Of a stretch of 64,000 nt of DNA, positions 37,901-49,497 are shown piece by piece. The position numbers and the translations under genes were made by a program. How positions within the stretch are numbered: position 1 is the first letter of the stretch; each line of letters starts with the position of its first letter. Origin of the DNA: Argopecten irradians (lineage: Eukaryota; Mollusca; Bivalvia; Pectinida; Pectinidae); contig NC_091142.1 in NCBI RefSeq assembly GCF_041381155.1, positions 27,913,963 to 27,977,962 on the forward strand, read 5' to 3'. The notes beneath the pieces are model-generated. The model saw nothing but the letters and a program-made list of their open reading frames with translations, did not search any database and was not told where the DNA came from.

Positions 37901-40900
37901 AGAGAATTTAAACCTAACCCACTAAGTCGATTTGAACCCTGTGTAGAGAGAATTTAAACCTAACCCACTAAGTCGATTTGAACCCCTGTGTAGAGAGAAT
38001 TTAAACCTAACCCACTAAGTCGATTTGAACCCCTGTGTAGAGAGAATTTAAACCTAACCCACTAAGTCGATTTGAACCCCTGTGTAGAGAGAATTTAAAC
38101 CTAACCCACTAAGTCGATTTGAACCCCTGTGTAGAGAGAATTTAAACCTAACCCACTAAGTCGATTTGAACCCCTGTGTAGAGAGAGAATTTAAACCTAA
38201 ACCCACTAAGTCGATTTGAACCCCTGTGTAGAGAGAATTTAAACCTAACCCACTAAGTCGATTTGAACCCCTGTGTAGAGAGAATTTAAACCTAACCCCC
38301 TAAGTCGATTTGAACCCCTGTGTAGAGAGAATTTAAACCTAACCCACTAAGTCAATTTGAACCCGTCTAGAGAGAATTTAAACCTAACCCACTAATACTA
38401 AACCTAACCCACTAAGTCGATTTGAACCCCTGTGTAGAGAGAATTTAAACCTAACCCACTAAGTCGATTTGAACCCCTGTGTAGAGAGAATTTAAACCTA
38501 ACCCACTAAGTCGATTTGAACCCCTGTGTAGAGAGAATTTAAACCTAACCCACTAAGTCGATTTGAACCCATGTGTAGAGAGAATTAAAACCTAACCCAC
38601 TAAGTCGATTTGAACCCCTGTGTAGAGAGAATTTAAACCTAACCCACTAAGTCGATTTGAACCCCTGTGTAGAGAGAATTTAAACCTAACCCACTAAGTC
38701 GATTTGAACCCCTGTGTAGAGAGAATTTAAACCTAACCCACTAAGTCGATTTGAACCCCTGTGTAGAGAGAATTTAAACCTAACCCACTAAGTCGATTTG
38801 AACCCCTGTGTAGAGAGAATTTAAACCTAACCCACTAAGTCGATTTGAACCCCTGTGTAGAGAGAATTTAAACCTAACCCACTAAGTCGATTTGAACCCC
38901 TGTGTAGAGAGAATTTAAACCTAACCCACTAAGTCGATTTGAACCCCTGTGTAGAGAGAATTTAAACCTAACCCACTAAGTCGATTTGAACCCCTGTGTA
39001 GAGAGAATTTAAACCTAAACCACTAAGTCGATTTGAACCCCTGTGTAGAGAGAATTTAAACCTAACCCACTAAGTCGATTTGAACCCCTGTGTAGAGAGA
39101 AAGTGTGCTGAAGTGTAGGTAGCTTATTTAAACAGTTTCACCCTGTTCTACTATAACAACCATTGAATTACTGTCTCAGAAGTATCTATATGGTATACCC
39201 TAAAAAGGTACCTACATCAATACATCTACAAAACTATCAAAAAAGATCACAGACAGCAGATAGCATAATAAAGCTAAGTTTGAAAAATATCAATAGTAAT
39301 ATACTAAAAAACTATATTGTGTTGAGAAAAATCAGAAAATTATGACAACAAATGAAATATTAAAAAAAAAAAAACACATTAAAAATATTGTGAAAGAGAA
39401 TTCAAACAGTGAAATAGGGTGATTACCAATTTTTTCCCCTGAAATAAAATTCACAAAAAAAACGTGACTTTGTGCATGATTTAAGTGAATAAAGTGAGTC
39501 ATCAGCAGAGGAGGAACGTACATCTATGGTAAATTTCTGTTTTTATTTCAATATTTCATTTTACATCCAGTTAACAGTTTATTACTTATTGAAATCAAAT
39601 TTATCATGTTTTTTATTTGTTTTAATACGTTTTTTATTTAATTGAGAAAACAATAGCAAAAACAAGATTTAAATTTCAAAGATCAATATTCAATAACGAT
39701 CATGTTTCTTAAATTATAAAAAAACACCACACAGGAAGAGAAAGAAACACTCAACAAAAAGGGAGAAAATGTTACCCTTTGGCGAGCTTTTGTCTACAAA
39801 GCAAATCCATCAACAGATATCAACGACAACCAACAATAAAAAAAACTTCACACACATGTCATACAACACAGTCATTAGTCTTCAAAATCCCGGCACTCAC
39901 AATAACCCATTCACCCTGAAAATTCATAATGAACTATTCCAGTCTTTGAATCAGAAGAGCTCAAAGGTGTCTACAGGGGTGTATGAGTGAAGAACAAAAG
40001 CAAATCCTAGACTTTTTGTTTCTAAATTTTGGTTGTTAGTCTTTGATTTCTAATTGGTAATCTACAGCTGTGCCTGGTTTTGGTGACGAACGAATCATGG
40101 TTTCCAAGAGAAAATCAACAAGCTATGACTTACATGATTCTCAAAGCTCATGGCCAAGATGTAGGACTTGTTAATGATAGATTTAATATAAAAATGCTTA
40201 GCCAATATATCACCTCAGTACAGTTTTATTTCTAAGTTTTTATCAAAATCAACTTTTTTGGTTCACTACCAATTTCAAGTTGTTTTGTGGACTGTTATTC
40301 GATCAAAATTCAAATTATCCAAACAGAAATGTATACGAAGGTATAACTCTACTGAAAATATAATGTTTACCTAGCGGTATCATCAAAAACAAGATAATAC
40401 CAGAGCGAATATATCCATCAAATGTATCAAGCATGACAAATTTCAGAGATAAGTGTTGATTAATTCATCACAGTTTAAGCTGTGAGACTTATCAAAGTTA
40501 ACCCTAACAAAACAGACAAAACTTTTTTTTCATACTGTTAATTACTAACATGTTATCTAAGAGTACACGGTAATTAATTCCACATTAACATGGAGAGTTA
40601 ATACAGTTTTCTGACGTGTTAATCTTCAATTGATAAAAAACACAGAAGATAACATTCTCCATTCAGTAAGTTCTTTAAATTAAGCATTAAAAGTTTCTGG
40701 TTAAAAAGCTTTTAGTTTTCTTTGTTCACCATCTCAGACTCAAGAGAAATTTCCAAACCAACCTCATCAGAGAAAAAATTATCTGGATCAGGACTCCTCC
40801 ATACCTAGTTAACAATGTGTGATTATAGAACTATGTCGGAGGTTTATAATACAATCAAATTGGAAAGTTTTAAACAATCCGAAATTTGTAAAATGCTTTA

Positions 40901-43900
40901 TCATACCTTGTCTCATGATACATATGAAAACATGAAATAATAATGTGAGTTTAGATGATTTTAAGATACCTTGTCTTATGATACATATCAACATGAAATA
41001 CGGTAATATGAGTTTAGTTGATTGGGTTGGAATTGTGTCCAAATCACATTACATTCGCATTGATCATCATCAATATCATTTGTTGATGCAGAAAAAAAAA
41101 ATTGTTCAGTGTTAAGCAGAATCCATTTCTGATCATTCTAATTGGAGAAACATTTGCCATTATAGTTTTATATTTCTATCAACATACAAAATAAAAATGA
41201 TTTATTAGGAAAGTTTTAAACAGTTTAAGAATGCTTTAAACAAAGACAAAAACAGAAATTTTAGACTAATGTATTGTACAATCAAGAAATACAAGAAAGA
41301 ATCTACGTCTCGCCAGCTGTCTATCAAATTGGTGTGATACATGCATCACACCTCATATTGTATATATATACTGGAAATCATTATCTTATCACTCACCGCT
41401 TCTTCTGAATAGACAGATTGTTCCTCGCCAGGAAGGGGAGATAACTCTCCCAGGTCATCGTGGGAGACTTCCAGTACATCTCCTTTGCCTGCAGTATCAT
41501 GCAAGAACATAAATTGCACATAGTATTTCCTCTCGATGATTGGGAATTCAGGCTGTTCATCTGGGTTCTGTAAAGAAAGAATGTCATCAAGGTATCATGT
41601 GATTTAAACAAATTTCTATGTACAATATCATAAAATAATATTATTGATCAGAGAGCAGCTTGTTCAATGTATGATTGACATTAGCAGGAGTAAATGATTA
41701 TCTTTTAGAGTGCTATGTCTTAGCTCCAAAATAAATGTAACTATATATTTGAATTGACAACCATAACAGGAACAAATGTCCAACTAATATCAAACAAAAT
41801 ATTAGATAAACGATCAGATCATTTGTCTTGGAGCTTTTCTAAGACTAATAACATGATACACTCCCACTATCTACTGACCTTGACCTTTTGATTTATGACC
41901 AGATGGCCTCCCAAAACTGGCACTTTATTTTGATCTTGACCTTTAATAAGTCTATAATATGACCTCCCTCCATCTACTGACCTTAACCTTTACTAAGTCT
42001 ATAACATGACCTTCCACTATCTAATGACCTTGACCTTTAGAAAGTCTATAACATGACCTCCCACTGTATACTGACCTTGGCCTTTTTCTAAGTCTATAAC
42101 ATGACCTCCCACAGTATACCGACCTTGACCTTTTCTAAGTCTATAGCATGACCTCCCACTGTATACTGACCTTGACCTCCTCAGGGACAGGCAGACCTTT
42201 GATGTAGCTGACCTGAAGTGTGACCTTGGCTTCGTCCAGAATGTATTCTTCAATATAAAAAATAATAATAAAATTGTAAAATTCACTCACAAAATATCCA
42301 ATCACTTTTTGTTTGTTTGTTTGATTAATTAACGTCCTATTAACAGCTATGGTCATGTAAGGACGGCCTCCCATGTATGCTGCGTGTTGCATGTATGTGG
42401 GAAGTGCGTGTTTTGGGGGTATGTTCGTGTTGTGTCTTCTTGTATAGTGGAACTGTTACTGAAGCATGCCGCCGAAGACACCAAGCAACACACCCCACCC
42501 GGTCACATTATACTGACAACGGGCGAACCAGTCGTTCCACTCCCATTATGCTGAGCGCTAAGAAGGTGCAGAAACTACCACTTTTAAAGACTTTGGTGTG
42601 TCTGGGCCAGGGGGTAGAACCCAGAGCCTTCCTCACAGGGGGAAATGCTGAACTCAAGGCCAAAAGTGAAACAGTGCCAAGGGAGGCATTAGGAAGGATA
42701 AAGTCAGTTAGGAAGAAGAGAAATGATAAGATCCTAAATTTAGTCACCTTTTATGATGATACAATAGGGCAGGCTGGCAGCAGGTACAATTCTAACGCCC
42801 TATTCAATCACAATCAATACCTACTTCAATGGCATATAACTCTTATATGCAAAAATATTAGTTGTTATCAAGATAATAGAGCTCCACACTATACCTCTCC
42901 TCTTAGCCAAGCCTTTGTAGTGATGGCGTTCGTCAGCTGATATCATGATGTCATCAAGAACACTCAATTTCCTCATACTGTCGATTGTGTAACCACGGTA
43001 ACCAGCAATCAGCTGTTTAACAACAGTACAAAGGCTTTACATTTAGATTTATAGATTGTTTGTTTATTGTCCCTATAGTTAAAATGGTATTGGTTTATAT
43101 AAATAACAAATGCACCTACCGACAGCATCAAGGCTGGTAGATTAAAGAAATAAATATGGGTACCTATACATGTGTATTAAACCTAAGCAATGAAGAAAGG
43201 TAAAATATGTCATATGTGTTTCATACATTTTTTGTACAATCTCTCTGCTGCGTAACATTTTTAGTGTATTATCAGGAGCATGTCTATATTTAAGGATTAA
43301 CTTGAATAGATTTTTTTTTTATGTTATGGAATTTAACACAAAATTGTGTGTGTAGAGAAACATTTTTTTTCTAATGAAATTCAATTATGCTGTTACAAAC
43401 AACAACACCAATTTTCCCTTATGGGCTCATAAACTAAATTTTCAAGCCATAGAAAAAGTTCCTGATAAACAAAATTGAATTTGAAGTTACACTTACCGAC
43501 AGAGGGTTTCCCTGCAGTATGAGGTTCCGTAACTTTGGTAGTGTCCCGAGTTTCCTAACTACATCTAGAAGGTCAGTGAGATTATTATGACTCAAATCTA
43601 GGGACAACAGCTGAGGCCTAAAAACAACAAATGTGTCAAACAAGAAATAAAACAAATATTTATAAATCATAATAACTGATTTTTTTAAGCCAGACAGCCA
43701 AAGAGGTTATTTCCAGCCAGGTTTTGTTCATACAGTTGACAGGTTGGACCGTTTATTATTTTAAGCATAAATCCTGATGGACCATATGGACCATATGGGG
43801 ACTTCGTCATGGCTCTTCTGAAAACAATATAAAATCACCAGATCAGTCATTATTCATAGGTTGTTGACCTCATTGTAACTCTGAAGACTTGTGGAGAGGC

Positions 43901-46900
43901 ATCAATACAGCTCCATAATCTTGCTGCCCTCCCTACACCACTGAAATTCTGGTGACACGTGCGCTTTGTCAAGAATATGGATAAACGTTAAAATGTAGAG
44001 GTGACAGAGCCTTGTAGATATTGTAGAATTCAAGTGTCTTCTTTGGCTATGTAATCATAACAACAGATTAAACTATATTATTGAGCATTAATGACGAGAT
44101 GGTAGTTGAAAGTGGCAGAACTATATATCCCCATACATCTATCAACACCATGCTTAGTCTGAATTGAAAAGAGTCACTCTATATTATGTTGATCAAGTAG
44201 AGATCATTGATTCAAAGACAAACAACTAGGACCAACCAGTCAAACCGTAATAAGTTATCTAACTTAGTGGATAGTTTATTGACTTACCAGGGCCGTTTTC
44301 AATTATACGGTTTGATTGGTTGGACCAAATTATTCGTTTATGACTTAAAGACGGACCTGATGATTTGATATTGTTTTCAGACGAGCCTTGACAAAGCCCT
44401 CACAGGCCTGTATTAAAAACTGCAGGTCCGTCAAGATTTATACTTGAAATAATGACTTTAACAAACGGTCCAACCGGTTGTTCTGAATAAACGAAAACGG
44501 CCCAGTAATCTCCGGTAAGGTTATCTTCCTTGGTGGATGATTTATTGACTTACCAGTAATCTCCGGTAAGGTAGTCTCCCATAAAGGATATTTTGTTGAA
44601 GCCGAGACCCAAGTGTATCATTGACGGAGGAGGCCGTACACAGAGAGCAGACAAATCACTGATCTTATTGGCACACAACTCCAATACCTAGCGGTGAGAA
44701 AGTTATAAATGAGGCGTAGAAGGATTTATGTAACATGAACTGAATATAAATATATATATCATGTGTTTTAACTTACAGTACAACCTACATGCTTCCAGGG
44801 TACTTAAATACGATTGAAAATGTTATGTGACAAAATTAGACCTTTCGTAAACTTTTTGCACAAAGCCACAAATTTTAATTTATATTTCCAGTTTGTATTT
44901 GAGGGACACTGAATTTTTAATCAAATTTTTTAATCAAATATGGCGAATTTGAAATAAGAATGTTATACTAAAAATTGTCCTTCAGCAAAACTGGTAAAAA
45001 CTATCAATTAAGTAATATTTATTTGTGTAATTTTCAACTGATAATGATAAAATAATGTCTGAAAGTAGATGATACATAGGTTTGATCTACATATAAATTG
45101 GTTAAATCAGTATTATCAGATGTTTGAGATAAAAAAGATCCTCTTACCTTGAGATTTGATGGTAAATATTTAGTGTTAACAGTAACGAGGTGGTTAGCAC
45201 TAAGTGTCAGCTCGTTAAGATTCCTAAAGCGTAGCAAGTCACCATCAACTTCTGTCACACCTTTATCTACAATTCTTAATGTCTGAAAATGGTTCATGAT
45301 GAAGTTATCATCCAGAAGCCATGGTGACTTCACAGCTATTTCACGTAAGCCTTTCGCCTCCGAACTCCAGCTGTAGTCCAGGTGCCATGGGGAATATTTA
45401 GAGCCGACATACTCCTCCAGAGTCTCTGTCTTCTCATGTTGAGCACCATAATCTGTAAGTTTGATTTTGTAATTATTTGTACTACAATTCTTACACATTC
45501 TTTCAGATGTATGTAGTACGTATCAGCATCCAACATAAACCATTTCAAAAATAGATTTGATGAAACTTGGAAAGATATAGTATAAATATGTGAAATATGA
45601 ACGTTTCTCAACTAATTAATTGATTTACTGAGTCCAGTGAAGAAGAACTATTATATCATGTACTGGAAATTATCTACCGTAAATTGGGATATTTTGGATG
45701 TGGTCATATTTTGGCTTATTTGGTGTTTGGCATGGAAGCGCCAAATTTTAACACACCAAAATCTGGCTATGTATTTATTTGTCTGTATATAACTATCGAT
45801 ACATCAACATGTCATTTATTAGGTACATGAATATATACTTTCGGGTAAATTACTTAATCATGTTACATAAACACATTTTAGGTATGTACTGTCAACCGGA
45901 AAAAAGTTACCTGTGCAAGTCTTTTTTTGTGCAAATATAATTAGATATGTCATTATTAATCACTTTCATTAAAAAAAAAATATTTCAGAAGGTTGTCTTT
46001 ATAATCAATAAGGCTTCAAAACTAATCAGTTTTTTAATTGTTGCAAGATCTATGTGTATAGATAAAGTAAGTCTTCAGATTTATTTGCTTTTGATCAAAT
46101 CAAGTTATGTCCCCAAAATTTACATCACATAGGGAAACGCTAGATTTTAATGCATCAAAATTTTACCACCCTATTTTGATAAAAAAAACGCCAAATTTTC
46201 CCCGCTGCCAAAATGTCCCAATTTACGGTATATCTAATAAATATGAGACTATCTATGTATTTGAATTTATTGTGACAAATTTCATTTTGACTTGCCACTT
46301 TTTATGCTCATTTTATTCTTAAAGGATTTGTGATGATTTAATCAAAATTTGATAATCTAACAGAAAATTGATACAGGCTACTACATACAAAATATTCTAG
46401 CGCCATGCCATTGTAACATTTTTTATTATGTACCTTTCAGCGTAATAGAATATTTGGAATCTACATTTTCACTTGCTTTCAGCTGCTGAATACTTTTTGC
46501 CTTTGTTTCCCTCTGAAAAAAACATAATAAAGATATCAATGGTAAATATATATCATATCGTTCTGCTAGCCAAAGCAATTTATTCTATAAGCTGTTACAT
46601 CTATTTTTGACATTATAATCTTGTTTCCGCTTTTTTAGGTCAAGCAAGATAAATAATAACTGTAAAATTTTTGCAGGAGGAGCAATAGGTTGACCAATGA
46701 ATTAGACAGTTCAATAAAAAGAAGGCATCCATCTTTGAGTCTTCCTTTTAAAGGGTCCCTTTTTTTCAGCAACTGTTCAAAGGGCCCAAGTTCAAATCAG
46801 GGTCTGCCAACTACATTTTCTCCTCTCCTGTTCCAAAATTGGCTCCCAACTAAAATACCCACAATTGTAGTATAAGGGTCTTGTATGTCTTTGATGGCGT

Positions 46901-49060
46901 ACAGGTCATTCAGTAGAACCCTGAAAGTATGTTTATGACTGCCAAATATCAAATTTGACTCTTGAGTTTGAAGCAATGCCTATCTGCCATATGTTTTGAC
47001 ACTTCAGATTTCTGAAAAATTGTGATTCGACTCCTGATATTGCTATATTAGTCCAAGGATTTACATGTAAGAAGAATTTGTGACTGTCTCTTTACATTAC
47101 TAAACACCATGCGAGACGCCTATGAACCGGGAATAACGCTGACGGTAGTGTTGTAAAATTACTTGTTGTTACGTCGATTTAAAGTCTTTAAACCTCTTGG
47201 TCATGGAAAGTGGCGAACACTTCTGTATACATAGAAAAACGTTGTTTTCAACAGTACCGTACCAAAATTTCGGGTAAGTTGAATCGCCAAAATAATTTGT
47301 AATAAACCAAAATCTGGTCTATGAATCACATAATCAGACAAGTGACTTCCGTTGCTTTGTTGACATACTGCTGATCAATGCACGTGGACTGTTCCAAAAT
47401 TGGCTCCCAACTAAAATACCCACAATTGTAGTATAAGGGTCTTGTATGTCTTTGATGGCGTACAGGTCATTCAGTAGAACCCTGAAAGTATGTTTATGAC
47501 TGCCAAATATCAAATTTGACTCTTGAGTTTGAAGCAATGCCTATCTGCCATATGTTTTGACACTTCAGATTTCTGAAAAATTGTGATTCGACTCCTGATA
47601 TTGCTATATTAGTCCAAGGATTTACATGTAAGAAGAATTTGTGACTGTCTCTTTACATTACTAAACACCATGCGAGACGTCTATGAACCGGGAATAACGC
47701 TGACGGTAGTGTTGTAAAATTACTTGTTGTTACGTCGATTTAAAGTCTTTAAACCTCTTGGTCATGGAAATTGGCGAACACTTCTGTATACATAGAAAAA
47801 CGTTGTTTTCAACAGTACCGTACCAAAATTTCGGGTAAGTTGAATCGCCAAAATAATTTGTAATAAACCAAAATCTGGTCTATGAATCACATAATCAGAC
47901 AAGTGACTTCCGTTGCTTTGTTGACATACTGCTGATCAATGCACGTGGACTGTTCCAAAATTGGCTCCCAACTAAAATACCCACAATTGTAGTATAAGGG
48001 TCTTGTATGTCTTTGATGGCGTACAGGTCATTCAGTAGAACCCTGAAAGTATGTTTATGACTGCCAAATATCAAATTTGACTCTTGAGTTTGAAGCAATG
48101 CCTATCTGCCATATGTTTTGACACTTCAGATTTCTGAAAAATTGTGATTCGACTCCTGATATTGCTATATTAGTCCAAGGATTTACATGTAAGAAGAATT
48201 TGTGACTGTCTCTTTACATTACTAAACACCATGCGAGACGCCTATGAACCGGGAATAACGCTGACGGTAGTGTTGTAAAATTACTTGTTGTTACGTCGAT
48301 TTAAAGTCTTTAAACCTCTTGGTCATGGAAATTGGCGAACACTTCTGTATACATAGAAAAACGTTGTTTTCAACAGTACCGTACCAAAATTTCGGGTAAG
48401 TTGAATCGCCAAAATAATTTGTAATAAACCAAAATCTGGTCTATGAATCACATAATCAGACAAGTGACTTCCGTTGCTTTGTTGACATACTGCTGATCAA
48501 TGCACGTGGACAGTCTAACGCTGACAGTAGTGTTTTAAAGTTTCATTTAAAATGGACTTAAGAAAATACCTTCATTTTTGGGTATATTGCTACATTGTTA
48601 TTATAAAATCACTTGGCTATAGCTCACAATCTTTTTTAAGCATGACAAATCTTCCTTGATCAAATCTGCTTTGGAAGACGACACTCTGTATGAAATCATC
48701 CATTAGTTCATGAGATATAAGCAAAATTGTAAACATGACGAAAACTGGTCCCTGACGAATTTAGAGCAATTGACCATATAAATAATATTTATTTTCAATA
48801 TTGAAATATCTTTATCTGGTTCACTGATTTTGAAGACATGTACAAGTAGTAGATTAGTTACGGTTTTAATGTATAATGTAGTTGTATTGGTATGCTGATT
48901 CTTCTGAATGAAAGTTGCTCGTGCTGTTGTGGCTTTTTTTTAACGAAAATAAATGTAAAGTTACCCAATTTCCAGCTCCACATGGGAATTCCTTTAAACA
49001 AAGAGTTCTTAATTGCTTTTGAAAGGCAGCATAAGCCGGAAAAGTTTCTACCTCCATCAT
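25952..49060 (-). CDS. LRRC43: Leucine-rich repeat-containing protein 43, 19 exons, about 791 aa
   Basis: Exons, all phase-consistent: 48965-49060, 46434-46512, 45148-45452, 44554-44687, 43497-43617, 42895-43012, 42171-42247, 41397-41567, 40763-40804 (less sure), 34952-35069, 34255-34487, 33222-33341, 32017-32091, 30621-30719, 28972-29181, 28711-28740, 28404-28454, 26588-26657 and 25952-26178. The N-terminus has CLKEFPCGAGNW, then SPWHLDYSW and the LRR block (LRIVDKGVTEVD, LTLSANHLVTV, HLGLGFNKISFM, LLSLDLSHNNLTDL, LRNLILQGNPL). A WAEEVEIDASQL region, a Ser/Arg stretch, Lys/Asp-rich linkers and a PPLEVEITVKLHHWKTAHDSL tail follow the human order. The human protein is about 656 aa; the excess is linker. 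LRRC43 is poorly characterised and linked mostly to ciliated cells. The stop codon overlaps AATAAA. Confidence 0.92.
29290..29530 (+). repeat. Dispersed repeat, copy 1 (second copy inverted at 43270-43445)
   Basis: GCTTAAAAATTTACTTTATC, AGCCCATAAAGG, a Pu-rich centre with TGACGTCA, and CCATAACATAAAAAATCTAT, GTTAATCCTTAAA appear in the same order as in the inverted copy. The tail is A-rich. Both copies are in LRRC43 introns. Confidence 0.6.
36075..36118 (-). repeat. tRNA-Ser/Leu-like SINE head, copy 1
   Basis: On the minus strand, GTGGCAGAGTGATTAAGGTG resembles the A box of Ser/Leu tRNAs. A second head lies about 0.2 kb away. There is no full cloverleaf. Confidence 0.4.
36215..36312 (-). repeat. 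tRNA-Ser/Leu-like SINE head, copy 2
   Basis: The minus strand has CAGTGGCTAAGTGGTTAGGG then TGTCTGATG, again A-box-like, and ends next to the large 47-bp array. Not a functional tRNA: no acceptor-stem pairing or clean B box is visible. Confidence 0.45.
36343..39100. repeat. 47-bp tandem array, about 58 copies
   Basis: Units contain AAACCTAACCCACTAAGTCG, ATTTGAACCCCTGTGTAGAG and AGAATTT. The right two-thirds are nearly uniform; the left part has many short deletions. It fills 2.7 kb of the LRRC43 intron between exons 9 and 10. Each unit carries CCTAACCC, close to but not the animal telomere repeat. Confidence 0.95.
39101..40762. other. LRRC43 intron sequence, AT-rich
   Basis: No exon, repeat unit or known element is recognised between the 47-bp array and the candidate exon at 40763. 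Short frames here have no splice-consistent context. Confidence 0.5.
41879..42176. repeat. 47-48-bp minisatellite copying the LRRC43 exon 7 donor
   Basis: CCTTGACC (minus strand GGTCAAGG) recurs at about 42171, 42124, 42076, 42029, 41982, 41935 and 41879. The first instance is the real end of exon 7, where GTCAAG meets GTCAGT. Units also share TAAGTCTATAACATGACCTC. Confidence 0.88.
42308..42660 (-). repeat. Dispersed SINE-like repeat copy 3, inverted
   Basis: Reads on the plus strand from a (GTTT)n tail complement through TAACGTCCTATTAACAGCTA to CCCACCCGGTCACATTATAC and GTAGAACCCAGAGCC, a B-box-like end. It shares blocks with 4119-4330. It lies in the LRRC43 intron between exons 6 and 7. Confidence 0.6.
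43270..43445 (-). repeat. Dispersed repeat, copy 2
   Basis: Inverted copy of 29290-29530: AAGGATTAACTTGAATAGAT, ATGTTATGGAATTTAACAC, and GGGCTCATAAACTAAATTTT in matching order. Confidence 0.6.
44291..44502. mobile_element. 212-bp MITE with TIR GGCCGTTTTC and CAG duplication
   Basis: Left end GGCCGTTTTCAATTATACGG and right end, read inward, GGCCGTTTTCGTTTATTCAG are inverted; GGTTGGACC also recurs inverted. CAG flanks both sides (44288-44290 and 44503-44505). It split a tandem copy of the LRRC43 exon 4 edge. Confidence 0.78.
44503..44580. repeat. 51-bp duplication of the LRRC43 exon 4 donor
   Basis: CAGTAATCTCCGGTAAGG occurs at 44503 and again at 44554, where it is the real exon 4 end. The spacer includes TTTATTGACTTAC, so the donor GTAAGT and 18 exonic bases are copied. 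A decayed third donor copy precedes the MITE at 44291. Confidence 0.82.
46831..48512. repeat. Three 561-bp tandem units in LRRC43 intron 1
   Basis: Units start with GTTCCAAAATTGGCTCCCAA at 46831, 47391 and 47952 and are nearly identical. Each ends with AATGCACGTGGAC. On the gene's strand each holds an acceptor-like TACTTTCAG, about 60 open bases (VLLNDLYAIKDIQDPYTTIV), and a possible GTATTT donor. The last unit runs into unique sequence at 48512. Confidence 0.92.
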
Positions 49061-49497
49061 GTTTTAACTTATTTTCATTTTTACGTTCGCTGAAATGAAT
49101 GTTTTGGCAACACGGCCGCCATTTTGACGCTGTACAGTTTCTCTTCGATACAACGTAAGTATAAAAATAAGATTTCTCAGCAAAACGCACGGAACGAAGG
49201 CAATACTTTTTGCAACTTTTGTATGATACATGGAGTAAAATCATCATATCAAATGTTTAAATATTTTTTTAAATTCAAATTATATTTCTTGTTATTATAT
49301 CTGTCATTTAAATGCCAAAGTTCGCTCTACAAAATCGTCGATTGCGTTTCGCTTGATTATACTGTGATTTTTGTGTAAACCAATATGTCTGCGCCCATCG
49401 GACACCCCTCTTGAGATTCGTGGCAATGTTATTGATTGTTAGACCTAGTGTCCATATACTTTGCTGTCATACATTGTGATCTCAGTAACTAAATATA
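49061..49497. promoter_or_regulatory. Putative bidirectional promoter of LRRC43 and ARL6IP4
   Basis: 437 bases separate the divergent start codons. GGCCGCCATTTTG at 49114-49126 is the reverse of a strong YY1 site (CAAAATGGCGGCC). YY1 sites often sit just downstream of start sites in such promoters. No TATA box is evident. Confidence 0.6.

Noticed and set aside
36343-39100. Possible CRISPR-like or telomeric array
   Set aside because: Units are direct head-to-tail repeats without unique spacers, and the motif is not exact TTAGGG; it is a eukaryotic minisatellite.
42377-42940. 187-codon plus-strand open frame
   Set aside because: It runs through a dispersed repeat and antisense to LRRC43 exon 6; no family resemblance.
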